From the NCBI GenBank assembly GCA_015143295.1, contig CM026562.1:9700041-9764040 (forward strand): a DNA stretch of 64,000 nt, read 5' to 3'. The position numbers and the translations under genes are program-made. This stretch comes from Tetracentron sinense (taxonomy: Eukaryota; Streptophyta; Magnoliopsida; Trochodendrales; Trochodendraceae). This document shows, in pieces, positions 11,258 through 23,830 of the stretch. The stretch's first letter is position 1. Each line of letters opens with the position of its first letter. The notes under the pieces were generated by a model. That model ran no database searches, was not told where the DNA came from, and was given only the letters and a program-made list of their open reading frames with translations.

Positions 11258-12247
11258 CATACCTTAATGTACATAGCATAACATTTATATATGTCACACA
11301 ACAGAGTGAGGAGGACATGTGTGCATATTCATCTTACTTAAACTTGTGAGCCTCTTATCTTACACAGTGTTACAAATCTAGTTCTCTAGTTTTATCGGTT
11401 GGAGTTTTTCTCGGAAGATTTTCAAATATAGAGTTTTTTCTTGTATTTCTCCCATAAATCTCGACAAAGATTAAAATTAAAATTAAAATTACAGAAAATA
11501 GTAATAAATAATTAATATCACCAATTTATATATTTATCAAGCCAACACTATTTCACAATATTTTTAAAATCTCGGGACATTTACTTGATAAAAAGGAGAA
11601 ATTGTATTTCTCGTGAGACTTTTAAAATACCGAGATAAAAATGAAGTTTAAAATTTTAAATGTTTTTCTCAGTATATTTTTATAAAAAATTAGGTATTTC
11701 TCAAGAGATTTATAACAATGATCTTATTTAACTTATGAGCTTATTCAACTTACATACACTTGTGAGATAACTTAAAATAACTCAACACTATATATATGTT
11801 ACTTTAGAACTTCCTTATTCTTCTTTGTCCACTTATAACAAAAAACACAAATTTGTGAACTTTCTACTTGTTCGAAATAGCAATCAAAGCCATTGGTTGC
11901 TGGGGGAGTAGCATCAATCATGGACATTCATAGACCACCATGTTTGGCATGGCAATTGCTAGCTTTCTGTCTCCATTTGTGTGGTATGCGACTGGTTGTG
12001 TTTCTTTTTGCATGCCAAAGTGTCTGGATTGCAATAAACTCGGAATTTAAAGTGGCACTTTTGGGGGTTATTAATACCCGTAGCTTTAGTTGAGTGATCC
12101 ATTCGTGAAACTCATGCTGAATTCATTGAATCTCATTCTCCTATATTTTGGCAGCAACTTTAATTTACGGTTTTATCAAAACAGAAACATCTAAGCCAAT
12201 AAAATAGTCAGATCCTTTTAAGAAATTAAAAGTTGAAGCTGTGGGGT
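11258..12247. other. 1-kb spacer between the 2.3-kb repeats
   Basis: AT-rich. The only longer reading frame (11893-12093) has no recognisable features. The sequence shows neither a primer-binding site after copy A nor a purine tract before copy B, which argues against a simple LTR-internal-LTR reading. Confidence 0.4.
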
Positions 12248-14566
12248 CTGTTGCGCGTTTTAGTAAATGATTATGAAAATTCAAGGTTGTTCCTGGTAAT
12301 CTTATCTTACATCAGTACATTCTTTTCCAAAGTATGCTTCAAGCATCTTGATTTTTAGTGTACATGTCATAATACACACATTGAATTTCAGGCTTATTTT
12401 CCTTCTTGCATGATCACATGCTCCATCCCTACTTGAACTTAAATAGCTAACGCTATTTAATAAAAACAGAAAATACAAAAAAATAAAAAATCTTTACTTA
12501 TTTGCTTGTGTAATATTTTTATATATATATGCTTATTTGAATCATTTTTGGTTGCTAATTTACTTATATTTACATGTAATTATATCCTTGCATGCTTGCA
12601 TGAAATTATGAAATATGTTGGTCAGATTCTCCTTTCATGGGATATGTAGGCACCTCTCACGGATGCGATCCTGGCAATCAAAAATTAATTTTTGCCTTCT
12701 GCATGATTGCGTAAAATTTTGATGTTTGCATATAATACTTATTGCTTAATTGATGCATGTTTTTAGTTCGATTCAATTTTTTTGGCATTTTTGTTATCTC
12801 TTTAATTTGAAATTTCAACTTGTCTAAAGTAGATTTAGGGAGCAGATCATAATCACCTTTGGTAGGAGTCTAAAGGTGTCTAACACATTCTCTTAGCTCA
12901 ACTGAATCTCTTACCTACACAATTGCATTATCCTTTATTTGATTAGAGTTCATATTCTTCCTCAAATTAGAATAGGTTGCGATTCTATTTTGGTAATTAT
13001 TTATTATTTCTTAATGAAATTTTCCCTATTTATAATGGTGCTAAATCCCATGTCCGCATTGGTAATTAGGGATATCAATGAACTGGCATGGGGACTAAGG
13101 TTTATTAGGACTAGCTCTCACCTGTAAGGGTCCGGCTCAAGTCCTCGAAGAGCCTAAACTGGCTAAATCGAGGCCATACCCTCAGGGACAAGGTTGGATC
13201 TGAGCTTGTTAAGAAGATAAAGAAATTTTTTGTCATGATATTCATAGATTTTTTTTTCTAAACTACCACTGGCTGTTAACCCAAGATCAACCCTCCTCAT
13301 TTATTTGAGCTTGGAACCAACTATGCAGTCCAAAGAGCAATAAGGCAAAGGTATAAGAAAATTTTGATATTTTTGGGGTATTAAAATGGTAATTTAGACT
13401 ATTTCTTCGGTGGTACTATTTGGTATTTTACAGCTAGCATATACAAAATCTCATATATCTAACAAGTTGTAGAAATGCTACCTCAGACACAAACTTCCAA
13501 TTTCTCATCCTTCCAATTTCGCATCGTGGTAGTGAAAAGTGTCGCTACTCTTCCTTGTTACCTTGAGAACCAGTGTAAAAAATAAATTCCTCCTGCAAAA
13601 ATTTTGTTTTCTTAGCCTATTGAAGGGGTAGCAATGTAAGGGGTTGTACCCACAAGGGTTTCAAAAAAAAAATTAATTCTTGATTTGTGGTTAACACTCC
13701 TCAACACTATTTAGGATATTCTCTTGGCTATATATAGCGGGAGACATCATCTCTAAGCTGTAATGCCATGATGTCCATATCTTGCCCTCCTTACAATTCA
13801 GAGGTAATGGAGTCTCAAGGGAAGAGAGTAAAGAGAAAGCAAAAAAGGTTAAGTAGGTTAAAAATTATTGCTTATTTTAAAAATATGTGACACATTACAC
13901 CTAGCATCATTGGATTACAATTTACAATTAGAGAGCCAGAGACGCTCCTAAGTCATTTATGAAATCTTCTTTTCCTCGTGAAATTTATGAAACAATCTTG
14001 AGCGTAGAGAAATGATATAGTCCTGCCCCACACAACTTATATGATGTAAATACTGGTTAACTTATATCTAGTTGTTAGAGAGAATTTCTCTGATATAAGT
14101 GTAATGCGTGGCATTTAATTAAGATGGGGAATGTAGTGAAATTACTACTATCGCGTCCCAAAATCCTATCCTAGGTGAAAATGGAACACTGGCAACGCTG
14201 AACATATAAGGCATGCATACTTAAAAATGACAACTTAAAAATTCTTAAATAACATCAATTTCATAATATCTAAATCAACTGATCCTTAACAATCTGAAAT
14301 CATCCATCATAACATTCATCAAAATATCTTATTACAATTCCTTAAAATTCAAAGTTTAATAACCTAGGAAGGTCAATAATATATATGGATATTTATCTAA
14401 CAGGTCTTCCGGCTCCATAATATCACCTTTGGCTTCCTCAAGATACTTTTCCTCTTCCCAAGGTTCAACAACTATTTATGAATCTAAACTTGCTGACATA
14501 AAACATATTGACTGAGCATATGCGGCTCAGTAGACATAAAATCCTAACTAACATAATCATACTTAT
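12248..14566. repeat. 2.3-kb direct repeat, copy B
   Basis: Partner of 8969-11257. It is cut off at 14566 by the Tat-like LTR that begins TGTAAGCACCC. Copy A continues past the same point (ACTTATCATACC), which shows that the LTR inserted into an existing copy B. Confidence 0.8.
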
Positions 14567-17500
14567 TGTAAGCACCCAATTTTTACACCCTAGTTAACCT
14601 GCATAAACTCAGCCTTCCCCCCAGTGGAGTCCCCTGTAGACCCCTAGACAAGCCCTAGGTATACCCTAAACCAATAGTCAAACCCTAAACTAAACCCTAG
14701 GTCGGCCCCAAAACCCTCAAACCCTAGAATCAAATCCTTTGGGCACAAGGCCCATCACCATTAGGTATACCCTAAGCCCTAAATCAACCCTAGGCTAACC
14801 CTAGCTAAACCCTAGGTCTAACCCTAGGTAAACCCTAGACCTAATCCTACCCTAAGCCCCAGCTAAGACCTAGGCCGAAGTCCCTTGGGCTCAAAGCCGA
14901 CAAACCCATCCAAGTCCTAAAAACCCAAAGCCTAGGCCTTTGTGGGCCCAAACTTGGGCCCACAATCCTCTAGGGTCTACTAGGGTGGGGCCCGAAACCC
15001 CTCAATTCAAAAAATAGGTGGGAAAAACCCCGAAATGGCAAGCTTATCTTGCTTTCGGCCCAAGTGTGCCATGGCCTAGACTGTAATAGAAAAAACCCTT
15101 GGGTGTCGGTAATCAGTTTACCGACACCCCCAAATATCAAACCCTGGAGAGTGGCGGTAATGAGATTACCGCCACCCTATTTTCTTCTGCAAACGCGTAC
15201 TGCCACCTCCCTATTGCACTTGGGTCCTCCACCATTGGTCCCTCTTGCTTCTCTAAATGCCCGAAATACCCATGAGTCTCTCCCCTTCTCCTCTATAAAT
15301 CCCAGGCCTCTCCTATGGGTTCTGGACACCCAACTTTCATGTCAAACCCCTGTCCAAGTGCAAACCGCCACCCCTAAAGCATCTCAGTCCTCCATCTCCA
15401 TTGTGAGTGATCCCTAGATTTCCTAGGACTCCTACCAGAGCCCCCTAGCACCTCTACCAGGTATGCACTTGCTGCAGCAACTCCCCACCGCCGTGAACAA
15501 TGCCTGAAAGGGTAGTTGCCCCTCTCTCCACCCTCTTCTTACTGCATACAAGCATTGTAAGACCCCCTGGTCCTGTTCCAAGGGGTCCTTTCTTCATTTT
15601 TGTAGTAGTTTAGTTTCCAAGCCGAGGATAAGGACCTCCCCACCTTCTCCATAGGTGTGGGGGGATCCCTCAAGGCATTTAAGTCGGGTCAAGCCCCTAT
15701 ACAGTGCATGGCCACTCCCCTTTAGGTCTGGGGGTCCCTCAGGCCATGAGGGAACCCCTAGACTCATTCTGGTGCAGCTCCCAAGTGGGGAAATTGTGTT
15801 TCTGGAAAAACTGCATAGTGTTGGCAATAGCAGTGCCGACAATATGTACACTCCCCTGTAACTCGGCCTTTAACCCTAGTTAATTCAGGCCCTGGTCAGT
15901 TCCAGGGCCATAGTTAGGTTGTCTTAGACCTTAGCTAACCCCCACCAAGTTTCAGATCCTAACTCGTGGTCTAACCATGGTTAGCAAGGCTTTGAACCCA
16001 GGTTAGCAGATTGTCAGCAGTCTATTTACCGACAATATAGACTGATTTTTACAGTGACTTTGGGCCCCTGTGTGGCCCACATATCTCATGTTAGACATGA
16101 TGCCCAAAAAATTCATTTAGAGTGTTAGACTTTTATTAATTTGATTAATAAAGACTTCTTCTTAATCTATTTTGTATTCATTATGGGTAATTGACTATGA
16201 TCATGAGATGATCTATACGATATGAGATATCGATAAAGGTCCATAGGATATATTGTAGGAAAGTTATGTGATTGGATTATCACAGGCAGATATAACTTTT
16301 CGGTTCCTTATACCTTATATAGTCACAGCTATGGGTGAAGCTGGACACTTCACTTATATGGCTACCAGAATGCTAAAATGTTCTCAATAGTTGAGATGTA
16401 GTTCTATCTCGAACTATTGTAGTAGAGACTGCACATCAGCATATGGGTGCTTAAATGTACACTGACTGAATACATTCAATGAGAGACCTCTTGCATAAAC
16501 ATACTATCAGATAGTTGGTCTCTCATTCACATTGAACAGTTTCGATGATCCTTAAATCTGATGAGTTCATCTATGACTGAGCAGTGATCTGACTGTTTTG
16601 ATTCCACCAACGTATTTTCTAACTTAGGGAATACAATACAGTGACAGTTGAATAGTCAGAAAGCTGTTCGAGTCATGATGAATTTCAAACAAGAAATCCA
16701 TGCTCATTAATTTGAGAGATTATCCAAGTTCCAGGTAAGACAGTTGATTAAGTTCAAATCCTGCGCAGGTGATTTTGAAAACAAAATAAGTTTTGAAATA
16801 TACTTTTATTAAAATGTATTATACTTATAAAAGGGTTTTCTCAAAATGTTTTTCATGAGAAATTGTTTCTCATGGCTTAATCATAAGTCTTGGAAACCCA
16901 GATGATTTGCAATGGGCTATGGGTTAGATAGTATGTCAATCTCGAATGCCCATTAGGGATAATGTATTTGGAAGGATAAATCGAATTTAAAAGTTCATGT
17001 GGTGGGATCCGTACTGGTTAATGTTCATACACTGAGATTCAATTGCAACATGGATATCTCACGTCACTTGAAATTCCGATGTAATTCCTGTTTAAGGTCA
17101 ATGGGATAACATTGGGTAAGCTAGGGTAAGAAAGTCCCAGAGCAATCTGTGGAGATGCTCACATAAGAAATACAAGCTCATAAATTGATTAAAAGTTAAT
17201 CTATTATTTAAGTGATTAAAAGTTAATCATTTAATTAAATTGATTAATAGTTAATCAATTATTTAAGTGATTAAAAAATAATCATTTAATTAAATAGATT
17301 AAAAGTTAATTTATGGTTTAAATTAATTGTTAATTTAAATCTAGGGATTATTTTAATAATTATTTAATTAACATAATTAAAGGGGAAATGGGTTTGACCC
17401 ATATCCATAAACCCATTTAATATGGACCTTTAATATGGGCCAAAGCCCATGGGTTTAAACCCTAGGGTGGGGCGCCCACTTTGGTAATCCTAATTGGATT

Positions 17501-19356
17501 AGGATTTGTTTAATTGAATAATTGTTGAAATATAATTCCTATAATTATGGAATTAAAATCCAATAGTTGGATTACAATAAGGATGAGGATAAGTTGTAAT
17601 TGGATTACAACATGGAGTGTTTAACTCCCCAAATCTCACGCCCCATTATGGCTCACGCCCACCCCCTTTGTGGTTGTGGAATCCTAGTTTGACTAGGATT
17701 CTTCCCTTTGTTGGATGTTGACTTATCCCTTTTAATTAAAGAATCCTCTTGCAATAAGGACTCTTTAATTAGTAGGATTACTATAACGAAAGTAGTGGTG
17801 CAAGTTGGGTTTTGTTTATTCTAGGGTTTTGAACCTTAGTACTTTTGGTGATAGAAGGTCTACACCATTGCTCCATTTTCTTTCTCTTGCTTCTATAATT
17901 CCAAAGGAGATTCTAAAGCTTCGTGGGGATAGTGAAGAACAAGGATCGAGCTTCTAGTATTTTTCCGAAGAAATCTTTACAAAGAGTTCTGACGGTTCTA
18001 ATGGATTAAGCTTCATCGGTGAACATCATTCACTGGGGTGATATGACTAAAACTCTTAAATAGTTTTTGATGCTTTCTATGGTGTTAAGATCTAGGGGAT
18101 CCAGTTTTCGCATAATTTTTATCTGGATCGCCCTTCACCTCATTCCCTGTGGCCTATTCCAGACCCATTAGAAAGCCCTAGGTCCCCTCTTTATCCCTAC
18201 AAGTTTTCAGACCCAAGGGCCAAGCCTAACCATGGTTAGCAGGGCCCCAAACACTGGTTCACTAACTGTTCAAGCTATCGGTAATGGGATTACCGACAGC
18301 ATAGTCTTATTTTGTTGCTAACTTTGGGCCCCTATAGGGCCCACACCTGAACTTTTCTTAGGTTGAGACTAGGCCCACTGGATTCCTAGCACTTTAGGCT
18401 ACCTGTAGTTGGTTTTACTTTACCCAGGGTGATCCCTAACCCTAGTTAAACCCTGGTTAAAAATTCACTGTAATTGAGATAATCCAGTTACCTCCATTCT
18501 TTGAATTTTTGATCTCGGGCTTTGTGCAAAGCCCAAACCTGGTAGGAGGTCATTCTAGGCCATGTCATACCTTCTGGGCTCAATTTTGACTAACATTGAC
18601 CCTTAGCCATGGTTAAGATGGCCTCTGGTTAACTTTTAACCATGGTTAATCACCCCTTAACCCCACAAAAATTTGAAAAAATACAAAATATCAAAAAAAT
18701 AAACTTTTGGACCTTTTTAATCATGGTTAACACCCTTATCCATGATTAATAATCTTTTAACCCCGGTTAGCAACCCTAAACCTGGGTTTCAACACCCCTT
18801 AGCCTCCAGGCTTCATCCTCGGTCTACTAGGCCTAAACCTTAGTCTACCGGACTACCCCTCGATCTATCAGGCCCATACTTTGCTCATTGATCAACCCTA
18901 ATCAAGCAAAACCCTAATCTACCGGATTAGGCTCATTAGCCACCTTTGGTGCACACACACACATCCCATAGCCTTAGCACAAGCTTATGTGCTAGAACTA
19001 CGCTCGGTCTGATCTCACCCCTATGTGAGTACGTAGGCAACCCAACCCGGGTTTGACTCTAGTTAGCTTTTCTTTCTTAGCTTAGTATTAACTTAAACAC
19101 TTAGGCATTTAATTAACTTTGAACTTTAATTTGGCTTAAACCTAGCAAGTAAGGAACCACTATAAGTAGAAGTGTCGGAGTGCCTAACCCTTTCTCCCGA
19201 GCTTAACCGAACCTCTTATCCTAATATTTGATCGGAGACCAAGACCTTATCCAACATCTTAGGAGACTTATCCCTTCTGAATAAATAGGTAGCAACTCTA
19301 AACACTTAACAAATCCCGTGAGATCTTTTTTCAGGGAGTGAAATCCCGCGCTCACA
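14567..19356 (+). repeat. Tat-like 5' LTR, interrupted by a solo LTR
   Basis: Starts TGTAAGCACCCAATTTTTAC and ends GCGCTCACA just before the primer site; the copia solo LTR at 16089-18137 is nested in it. The first 350 bp are rich in CCCTAA/CCTAGG words. A TATA box (CTCTATAAAT) is near 15293. Two related blocks (about 15900-16088 and 18170-18360) share GGTTAGCA, a 'ttaccgaca' word and TTTGGGCCCCT, so part of the LTR is itself duplicated. Confidence 0.65.
16089..18137 (+). mobile_element. copia solo LTR nested in the Tat LTR
   Basis: Starts TGTTAGACATGATGCCC and ends GATCGCCCTTCA. Flanks are TCTCA (16084-16088) and CCTCA (18138-18142), a 5-bp target duplication with one mismatch. The start resembles the LTR start of the full copia element at 51511-61717 (TGTTAGACACATATGCC), so the two belong to related families. 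No internal coding region is present, which indicates LTR-LTR recombination. Reading frames inside are not credible genes. Confidence 0.75.
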
Positions 19357-19360
19357 GCTC

Positions 19361-19378
19361 TGACGACTCTATTGGGGA
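19361..19378 (+). other. primer-binding site, tRNA-Arg type
   Basis: TGACGACTCTATTGGGGA lies four bases after the LTR end. Ogre/Tat elements use a tRNA-Arg primer site beginning TGGCGACTC; here TGG has become TGA. This supports the Tat assignment. Confidence 0.6.
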
Positions 19379-20374
19379 GACAAGTAACAAGGTTCAACCC
19401 GGAACCTAGGTTTAAGCCAAATAAACTTCAATTTAATCAAATGCTTTAGTATTTAACTTAATACTAATCAGTTTACATCTCTTTGATGATTTGTGTACTG
19501 TATATTGCATGCATACCATAGCAGTGCAATCAACCCAATACACTTAGACAGGCTTATTATATTAACGGCCGCTGGATGATGATCCTCGGTGTCAGTGGCT
19601 TAAAAGTCTTGGAGGTCTGCAGAATTTTGTCTGCTGGGTGATGACCCTCAGGAAACGATTCTGAACGCTCTCGCTTACACCAATCATCCTTTTTCAGGTA
19701 TGTTTTATACTGGGGAGCAACATATACGGTGTTAAGTGACCCCACCATCCTTAAGAACACACTTGCATACACCAGCATTTATACATAAAGCCTAGGCTAC
19801 GGTATAGTCTACAAGCAGTCAATCCGGAAGGGTCCCCTAACCCTAATCTGCTTGCACCCTACCTGTCCCCAATCTTGGTTGGCTATCTGGGTACTTTACC
19901 TGAGTAATCACCTATCCAGTGACATGTAATGAGCCTTACCTGTGCTTGTAATAAAATACAACCGATCCCGTGTCCTGACATAGCATGTGGGATTCAAATT
20001 CCAGGCGGTTAGGCCTTCTCCGAACCTACCCCTAACCTTGACCTAATAGGCTCCCCAATTCCCCACAATCCGGGTTAAAGCATGCCGAAACTCTGTCCGA
20101 CTGCCCTATCGGCTCACATGTGCCTTGTCACACCTAAAAAAAAAATTAAAAATTTACACCATCTTTTGCATTTTCATCTACATTTCACAGCACACTCACA
20201 TCAAGTCTGTCCTTGTTCAGGTAGATGGCAGGACCTTCATGGATCGTAAGGACAACCGGTCAACCCTCGCGGCCCATATATTTAAATTTTGAGGGGGCAT
20301 GTGATCAAAGCCTCCAGAAAGCAGTAAAGGCCCTTACTTCTGGGCAGCATTTGGCTTGGGCCTAGTATTACAAA
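19379..20374 (+). other. leader of the Tat-like element, no gene
   Basis: About 1 kb between the primer site and ORF1. It contains an imperfect repeat of GCTGGATGATGATCCTC / GCTGGGTGATGACCCTC near 19570 and 19633. No family motif on either strand. Confidence 0.5.
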
Positions 20375-21751
20375 TTGGGATCCGTCCTAAACCTATCCAT
20401 GGTTAACCCAGATCCGCGCCTCTTAAATACTGCAATCCAGTGTTGGAATCCCTCGTACATGGTCTTTCATTTCGGTAAGAACGATCTATGTTCGACTTTG
20501 GAGGAAATTCAACACATTCTGAGGTTAAACATAGACGGCGATGCCATAGTACTGCGCTACAAGACAGATTATCAGACAGACCTATCAAGATTCTTGCATC
20601 TCAAGCCTGCCTGCTTGTAGCCCGGTCCTAACGACACCCTTGATCGGATACCCGTTTAGCCTTTGGAGAAGCTGTACTGCTCCAAGTGGAACCCTGACCG
20701 CTTCGTAGTAGAGCTCCCCAGTCTCAACGCCTTTACACTAATAGCTATATCTCAGTTGTTGTTCCCTAGATGCCGCACACTTGTCGAGTCTGTACTGGTA
20801 GGAATTATCGAGGACACCTGCGGTTCTGAAATCATCATACCAGTCATCCTTACAGAGCTTCTCAAGGCTCTCAATCAGGCAGCAGGCTGTCGAAAGGACA
20901 TCTTCCATGCCAGCACACCACTCTTGCACCTCTGGTTGGTAGAACACCTGCAAACGATCATATCTACATTAGCCAACCTCCGCAAAGCTTACAGCATCCC
21001 CCAAAAGATTTCTCAGGGTCAAGATCTAGTTGAAACCACATACGTCTGAGAGCTCTACTAGCTTCTCCAGGACCTAATAGAGAAGGATATCGTGTGGCAG
21101 TGCAAGTGGCTAGTCATGCCGAGACTACCTCGCGCCATCATCTTAGGGTGATGGTGCATGATCTTTGCCGGTCTTACAGGCTTTGCAGCCTATGTACCAC
21201 TCAAAGTACTCTGCCAATTTGGACTCCCTCAGTACATTCCAGTCATAGACCGATAGAGAAATGATTTTGCCGACTTCACAGTGCACTCCGAGCGCCTCAC
21301 CGACTGATTCCAATCCAGTTGGCGAAGCGCCAGATAAGACCACTGGCCAGACTTCATGGTCACAGCAGGACTACCTACATATGCAGCGTACTGGCTTTGG
21401 GTGGAAGATCCTGACATTCCATCTCCCATGCCTGCACCTAGGGAACTGCCCACTCCAATCTCAGCTCCATCACATGGTACCATACTATTGGCTGAAATGG
21501 TAGTCCCCTGGACAGACATCTTCATGGAGAGACAGCTCCACATCCAGATGAAAGAGTAGCTACTTCGGAAAGGCCAACAGACATTCAGGCTACAGGAAGC
21601 AGAACGGGACCGCAAACTCTAGGCCAGGCAAGAACAAATTGAGCACCTTGGATAGACAATCCGCTCTTACCAAAAGAAGCGGAAGGGCGATGTTCAAGAG
21701 ACATCCATCCTCAGAGCTCAGTTGCACTCCTATCAGGAGCAGCTTGATAGC
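20375..21751 (+). pseudogene. Tat/Ogre ORF1-like protein, broken
   Basis: One frame can be followed from about 20375 to 21751 through stops at 20618, 20657, 21047, 21256, 21557, 21618 and 21651. The middle part (ISQLLFPRC... LLKALNQAAGCRKD... LLHLWLVEHL) and the later VPLKVLCQFGLPQYIPV recall the extra ORF found between LTR and gag in Tat-lineage elements. That family shows a conserved block with an aliphatic 'LFP' strand, a sugar-like loop and a terminal 'W' motif; its function is unknown. The C-terminal part is Gln/Glu-rich and possibly coiled coil (from about 21530). The frame continues without a break of phase into the Hsp70 fragment at 21752. The family call rests on pattern memory, not on a search. 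Confidence 0.55.
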
Positions 21752-22264
21752 ATCCCAACCAAGAAGGAGTGGATATTCTCCACCCACTCGGACAACCAGG
21801 CTGGAGTCTTGATCCAAGTCTATGAAGTAGAGCTGGAAAGAACCAAAGGCAACAATCTCCTTGGAAAATTCGAGCTCTCTAAGATCCCACCGGCCCCAAG
21901 TGGTGTACCTCAGATCAATGTCTCCTTCGGCATTGACGCAGACAGTATCTTAAGGGTCTCGGTGGAGGATATGATTGCCGGGGTGCAGAAGAATATCACA
22001 ATCACCAACGACAAGGGAGGGTTGAGTAAGGATGAAATTGCGAAGATGGTGAAGGATGCACAGCAGTACAAGGCTGAGGATGAGGAGGTGAAGAAGAAGG
22101 TGGAGACAAAGAACTCGCTGGAGAACTACGCATACAACATGAGGAATACGGTGAGGGATGAGAAGATTGTGGGTAATTTGAATCCAGAAGATAAGCAAAA
22201 GATCGAGAATGCTGTCGATGAGATGATCGAGTGGCTCGATAGGATTCCACTGGCAGAAGTGGAG
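21752..22264 (+). pseudogene. Hsp70 C-terminal coding fragment (5'-truncated copy of the chimera)
   Basis: Encodes the substrate-binding part of a cytosolic Hsp70: [19 protein letters not shown], then [20 protein letters not shown], then [15 protein letters not shown] and [14 protein letters not shown]. It starts abruptly at ATCCCAACCAAG, in the middle of the chaperone, at a join with the Tat ORF1. It ends at LAEVE, about 85-90 residues before the end of a normal Hsp70, so the last helices and the EEVD tail are missing. In contrast to the longer copy at 36513-38304, this stretch has no frameshift. The nucleotide-binding domain is absent, so it cannot act as a chaperone. The frame stays open into the downstream Gag. 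Confidence 0.9.
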
Positions 22265-22345
22265 TGTTGGGAAAAATTACTACATTTTCCCACCAATTGG
22301 TATAAGAGATTAAGGGCTTTTGTTGTTGAAATACAACTGGAGAAA
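22265..22345 (+). other. Hsp70-Gag junction with degenerate copia primer site (copy 1)
   Basis: 81 bp that starts TGTTGGGAAAAATT, as a copia LTR might, and holds TTGGTATAAGAGAT at 22297-22310. This resembles the initiator-Met primer site TTGGTATCAGAGC. It encodes 27 sense codons in frame with both neighbours. The same 81 bp, with few changes, is at 38305-38385. Confidence 0.7.
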
Positions 22346-23500
22346 ATGGCAAGTTTTAAATTTCAGGTGGAGCAATTTGATGGGAAAACAAGCTTTGAGG
22401 TGTGGAAAATGAAAATGAGGGATTTGTTGATTCAACAAGATTTACATAAAGCATTGGATGGGAAGACGAAGAAACCTACTTCTATGAATGATGTGAAATG
22501 GGAATAAATTGACGTTAAGGCATTGAGTACAATTCATTTGTGCTTGGCAAATAACATCTTGGTTAATGTGATGGGAAAAATTACAGCGGTGAGTTGGTTG
22601 AAAAAATTGGAAGCTCTTTACCATACGAAGTCAATTACAAACCAAATTTTCATGAGAAGAAAACTTTTTGCTTTAGGAATGAATGAGGGGACCAAAGTGT
22701 CTGAACACTTGAATGCTTTTAATAATGTCATTTGTGAGCATGAAAATGTTGGAGTGAAGATGGAAGAGGAAGATAAAGCGGAAATATTGCTTAGTTCACT
22801 TCTAGAGTCTTATGATAATTTAGTAACCACTTTAAGTTCTACTCGACCCAAGCTTGAGATGGATTCAGTGTGTAGTGCATTACTTGCCGATGAGATTCGA
22901 AAGAAGGGAACGGAGGGATCATCGAGTATGAATCTGGAAGCACATATGACTAGGGGGTGGTCTAAGTCAAAAGGTCTGGTGATTAAGAAGAGTTGTTGGA
23001 TTTGTGGGGAGATGGGAACACTTTAAGAAGGATTGTCCAAACAGAAAACACTCGGGGTACTAGTTTGGGTAATGAAAATGGTAAATAAAGAATGAACAAT
23101 GAGTCTAAGAATGAAGTGCAAATCAAGTTGAAGAGTTGGCATCTAGTTTTATTGATGACAAAGTCTTCATGGTGAATGGTAGCTCGAGTTTGCACCAAAA
23201 TTTGATTCTTGATACAGGTGCTATACATCATATGTGCCCACATAGATTGTGGTTTAGCAATTGAGTCTTGTAAAATTGGTTCGGTGAAGATGAAAAATAA
23301 TTCAACTAGTAGAACTACTGAAATTGGTTCGGTGCGCTTAAAAATATTTGATGGGGCAATTAGAATACTTGAAAGGATTGGCATGTACCCGACATATCAA
23401 GGAGTTTGATTTCATTGTCTACGTTATAACCAAACTATTGCAAATTCAACCGGCAAGGTGCAGTCTTAAAAGTCTCGAAAGGGGCTCTATTATCATAAAA
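22346..23500 (+). pseudogene. Tork-type copia Gag and start of Pol, broken
   Basis: The ATG at 22346 opens [17 protein letters not shown], followed by [12 protein letters not shown], the start of Tnt1/Tork-lineage Gag. A stop (TAA) at 22505 replaces a Glu codon present in copy 2. The capsid continues to about 22970 (LLSSLLESYDNLVTTL). The zinc knuckle CWICGEMG breaks by frameshift before its His (near 23020). Beyond it are a protease start (LDTGAIHHMCPHRLWF near 23210) and traces of the region before integrase (ANSTGK near 23440). Reverse transcriptase, RNase H and integrase are absent. Confidence 0.85.
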
Positions 23501-23830
23501 GGTGTTTAAATGGACAACTTGTACAAACAGATTTTGGGTTGCTCCGATTGTCTCCTATTCATAGTTAATCTAATAATGAAATCAAGTTACTGTTTTTTTT
23601 TGTGATAAAAAAGTACTTTTCATTTGACATTTCGATAAATTACTTTTATTTTCTTGACAATGAATGTAAAAAAAAATCACTTTATTTTATGTTATTTGCC
23701 TTTAATGAAGAGATTAACTATGAATAGGAGATCCGGTTGAAGAGATTGTTGAATCTAATGTTTAAAAGTATTTAAATGGGAGTTTAATATGTTTTAACTA
23801 TTATGTTTTGGTCCCTAAATTTTTTTTGAT
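23501..23830 (+). other. 3' tail shared with the second Hsp70-Gag copy
   Basis: AT-rich tail with TTTTTTTTTGTGATAAAAAAG near 23595 and TTGACAATGAATGT near 23657, both also found after the copy at 39540-39640. It marks the extent of the duplicated unit. No gene. Confidence 0.6.

Larger units (their letters stand above)
14567..21751 (+). mobile_element. Tat/Ogre-like gypsy element, 5' part only
   Basis: An LTR with start TGTAAGCACCC, a tRNA-Arg-type primer site and an ORF1 of the kind found upstream of gag in Tat/Ogre elements. No gag-pol of this element follows; ORF1 runs into Hsp70 sequence at 21752. CTTAT just before 14567 could be the left target duplication. The other end is not seen. Confidence 0.7.

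Noticed and set aside
8969..14566. The 2.3-kb repeats as the two LTRs of one element
   Set aside because: No TG...CA ends, no primer site after copy A and no purine tract before copy B; LTR-end-like motifs lie inside the unit.
14640..14870. CCCTAA-rich sequence as an interstitial telomere
   Set aside because: CCCTAAA words are irregular and mixed with CCTAGG and CTAACC. They belong to the Tat LTR and form no tandem heptamer array.
15049..15417. A 122-codon frame in the Tat LTR
   Set aside because: Low-complexity Pro/Ser/Thr-rich translation of LTR sequence with no family motif.
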